Positions 62,231 to 64,000 of a stretch of 64,000 nucleotides of DNA are shown piece by piece. The notes under the pieces are model-generated. The model was not told the origin of the DNA. It searched no databases and worked only from the letters and a program-made list of their open reading frames with translations. Origin of the DNA: Cellulomonas sp. SG140 (lineage in GTDB: Bacteria; Actinomycetota; Actinomycetes; Actinomycetales; Cellulomonadaceae); the NCBI RefSeq assembly GCF_025770785.1, contig NZ_JANZLA010000010.1:1-64000 (forward strand). The letters run 5' to 3'. A program made the translations under genes and the position numbers. Position 1 is the first letter of the stretch, and each line of letters begins with the position of its first letter.

Positions 62231-62754
62231 GCCGGCCCGGGTGGCTGCAGCGGGCCCTGGGCGGACTGCCTACCCCCGCCAAGTCCCGGCTGGCCGACGA
62301 CGAGCCTCCGACGCCGCTGGCCCGGTCACGCGTCGCGGACTACCTGCGCGGCCGCGGCTACAAGTTCGTGGTCGACGAGGACGGCGACCTGACCGGCACG
62401 TGGGACGGCAACCGGTTCTGGTTCCTGCTGCTGGGCGAGCACCAGGAGATCCTCCAGGTGCGCGGCCGGTGGCACCGGATGCTCGCCCTGGAGAACCGCC
62501 CCGCCGTCGCACTGACGGTCAACGACTGGAACCGCGAGCGGATCTGGCCCAAGGCGTACCTCCGCGAGGAGGAGGGCCAGCTGGCGCTGTACAGCGAGGT
62601 CTCGGCCGACCTGGAGCCGGGTGCCACGGACGTGCAGCTCGCCCAGCTGATCGCGTGCGGCCTCGGCACCGGTGTGCAGATGTTCTCTGCGCTCGAGGGG
62701 ATGCTGCCCGACCCCGGCGCGGCCGCCGAACCGCCGGACGTGCCCGACCACTGA
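62227..62754 (+). CDS. YbjN domain protein (second of a tandem pair)
   Basis: A 175-residue YbjN-like protein paralogous to its neighbour: YKFVVDEDGDLTGTWDGNRF, ILQVRGRWHRMLALE, VNDWNRERIWPKAYLREEEG and YSEVSADLEPGATDVQLAQL align closely with the first copy. The pair probably arose by duplication and may form a heterodimer. The GTG overlaps the first gene's TGA (GTGA). It converges with the transporter gene with a 5-bp gap and no visible terminator. Confidence 0.88.
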   Translation: MSRPGWLQRALGGLPTPAKSRLADDEPPTPLARSRVADYLRGRGYKFVVDEDGDLTGTWDGNRFWFLLLGEHQEILQVRGRWHRMLALENRPAVALTVNDWNRERIWPKAYLREEEGQLALYSEVSADLEPGATDVQLAQLIACGLGTGVQMFSALEGMLPDPGAAAEPPDVPDH

Positions 62755-62759
62755 CCGGG

Positions 62760-64000
62760 TCAGAGGCCGCCCAGCACCTGGCCGAGCAGGATCTTGGCGA
62801 TCATCGCCGCCGGGTACACCAGGGCGTACCCGAGCGCGACGCGTGAGTCGCTGTTGGTCCGTGCATTCGCGAACGCCAGCACGGCCGGCTGCGTCTGGGC
62901 ACCGCCCATCAGGCCGGACAGCTGGGTGCCGCCGATGTGGAACGCGCGCCGCATCACCACCAGGAGACCGACGCCGACCAGCGTGGTGACCACGACGCCG
63001 AGCACCAGGATCCGCAGCCACTCCCCGGAGGAGAACGCCCCGCTGATCTGCGAACCGGCGCGGGTCCCGGCCTGCGCGAGGAAGACGAGCATGCCGAACT
63101 CGCCGATCGCCTGCGCGGACGTGTACGGCATGGCCGTGACCAGCGGCCCGATGCGACCGACCCGGCCCAGCACCAGACCGAGCACCAGGGTCCCGGCCGC
63201 CGACCCGATGGAGAACACCCGGCCCGGCACGGGGAAGGCGACCACGCCGAGCAGCACGCCGGCGGCCATGCCGAGGCCGAGCACGATCGGGGTGATGTCC
63301 GACAGGCCCCGCGACGAGTCCCCGAAGAAGGCGGACACGTCCTTCATCCGGTCCCGCGGTGCGATGACGCGCACGCGGTCGCCCAGCTGGAGCAGGAAGT
63401 CGTCGGTGGCCACCATGTCGACGTCGCCCCTGCGGACACGTGACGCGGTGGCGCGGAACCGCGCCGCCAGCCCCAGCTCGGCGACCGTCCGTCCCGCGGC
63501 ACGGGCGTTCGACACGGTGATCCGCCGGACGTCCAGGTAGTCCCGGTCCACCTCGAGATGGTGCGACGAGGTGTGCCCCAGCTCGCGGGTGACCGCCTCC
63601 ACGTCGTCGGCCGGTCCCACCACGGTGACCAGGTCGTCGAGCAGCAGCGTGTCGCGCTCGTCCGCCGTGAGGATGGGTGACTGCTCGCCGTGCCGCACGC
63701 GCGAGAACTTGATCCGGTCGCCGTGGAGCTCCTCGAGCTCGGCGAGCCGCGGTGACGAGTCGATCTCGACCCGCACCGTCCGGCTGATCAGGGCCGCCGG
63801 CGCATCGGTGTCCGACGCTCGGTTGCGCAGCGCGAAGGACACCGCGACGAGCATGCCGACGACACCGAAGAGGTACGTCACGGCGTAGCCGACCGTCGGC
63901 GCCGTCTGGTCGCCGGCCGCCTCGCGGGCCGCAGCGAGGGCGGGCGTGTTGGTCACGGCACCGGCCCACGCACCGGCCACCACGGCCGGCTTCAGGTCGA
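62760..64000 (-). CDS. AspT/YidE-type membrane transporter (5' end outside window)
   Basis: The visible 413 codons are the C-terminal part of an aspartate-alanine-antiporter/YidE-type protein; the frame is open at 64000 and no start is visible. It begins in a membrane domain (KPAVVAGAWAGAVTNTPALA). Two cytoplasmic TrkA-C (RCK_C) domains follow at about 75-150 and 155-240 of the visible part (DDLVTVVGPADDVEAVTREL, LQLGDRVRVIAPRDRM). A second membrane domain has about five helices with GMAAGVLLGVVAFPVPG, GLVLGRVGRIGPL and SGLMGGAQTQPAVLAFANAR. Substrate unknown. Confidence 0.9.
   Translation of the reverse strand, partial: DLKPAVVAGAWAGAVTNTPALAAAREAAGDQTAPTVGYAVTYLFGVVGMLVAVSFALRNRASDTDAPAALISRTVRVEIDSSPRLAELEELHGDRIKFSRVRHGEQSPILTADERDTLLLDDLVTVVGPADDVEAVTRELGHTSSHHLEVDRDYLDVRRITVSNARAAGRTVAELGLAARFRATASRVRRGDVDMVATDDFLLQLGDRVRVIAPRDRMKDVSAFFGDSSRGLSDITPIVLGLGMAAGVLLGVVAFPVPGRVFSIGSAAGTLVLGLVLGRVGRIGPLVTAMPYTSAQAIGEFGMLVFLAQAGTRAGSQISGAFSSGEWLRILVLGVVVTTLVGVGLLVVMRRAFHIGGTQLSGLMGGAQTQPAVLAFANARTNSDSRVALGYALVYPAAMIAKILLGQVLGGL

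Overview
The window is very GC-rich chromosomal DNA from an actinobacterium. Gene order (mraZ to divIVA, an actinobacterial his cluster, lexA/LysM/nrdR, SAV6107-HEPN with dinB), GTG starts, 4-nt GTGA/ATGA gene overlaps, Wag31-type DivIVA, class II-like HelD and SOS boxes of the form TCGAAC-N4-GTTCGA all fit Micrococcales, most likely Cellulomonas or a relative. That placement is inference. I recognise no phage, insertion sequence, CRISPR array, tRNA or rRNA; this is core chromosome with about 59 genes.

Layout. 1-3712: 3' part of infC (minus strand, AUC start, hairpin-rich leader), a DUF1844 gene, a coupled pair for a coiled-coil membrane protein and a trypsin-like lipoprotein, and an SseB-like gene. 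3709-8881: histidine cluster read leftward as hisD-hisC-hisB-unknown-hisH-hisA(priA)-sseB. 8954-14631: dnaE, a RluD-type pseudouridine synthase, lspA and a DksA/TraR regulator. 14916-33676: the division and cell-wall cluster read leftward as mraZ-rsmH-ftsL-ftsI-murE-murF-mraY-murD-ftsW-murG/murC-ftsQ-ftsZ-pgeF-sepF-yggT-divIVA. MurG and MurC form one uninterrupted reading frame of 884 codons. 34074-38586: divergent moxR-DUF58-transglutaminase operon, with MraZ-type direct repeats between it and mraZ. 38531-41623: DUF3040 protein, SOS-controlled HEPN-dinB pair, and a divergent spermidine-synthase-like gene. 41718-46623: cspA, PAC2 protein, and a three-gene signalling cassette (response regulator-PP2C, histidine kinase, single-domain response regulator) with a 16-bp tandem repeat at the kinase 3' end. 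46838-54058: helD, serA, a DUF5302 protein, an aldo/keto reductase, nrdR, a LysM division inhibitor and lexA. 54142-64000: lactate dehydrogenase, DinG-type helicase, hflX, an RsmC-like methyltransferase, dapF, miaA, two tandem YbjN-like genes and the 3' part of an AspT/YidE-type membrane transporter.

How the genes work together. The largest block makes lipid II and polymerises it at the septum (MurC-MurG, MraY, FtsW, FtsI) around FtsZ, SepF and FtsQ/L, with DivIVA for polar growth. DNA-damage functions recur: LexA, a LysM division inhibitor, SOS-boxed dinB, the DinG-type helicase, replicative DnaE and NrdR. A striking regulatory signature is a TANNNT hexamer 6-7 nt upstream of the start codon, consistent with leaderless mRNAs, seen at 14 genes. 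I found no obvious novel defence or biosynthetic system. The most unusual items are the MurG-MurC fusion, the MraZ-like boxes facing the moxR operon, the structured infC leader, the unknown gene inside the his operon and the shared SOS box between dinB and a spermidine-synthase-like gene.
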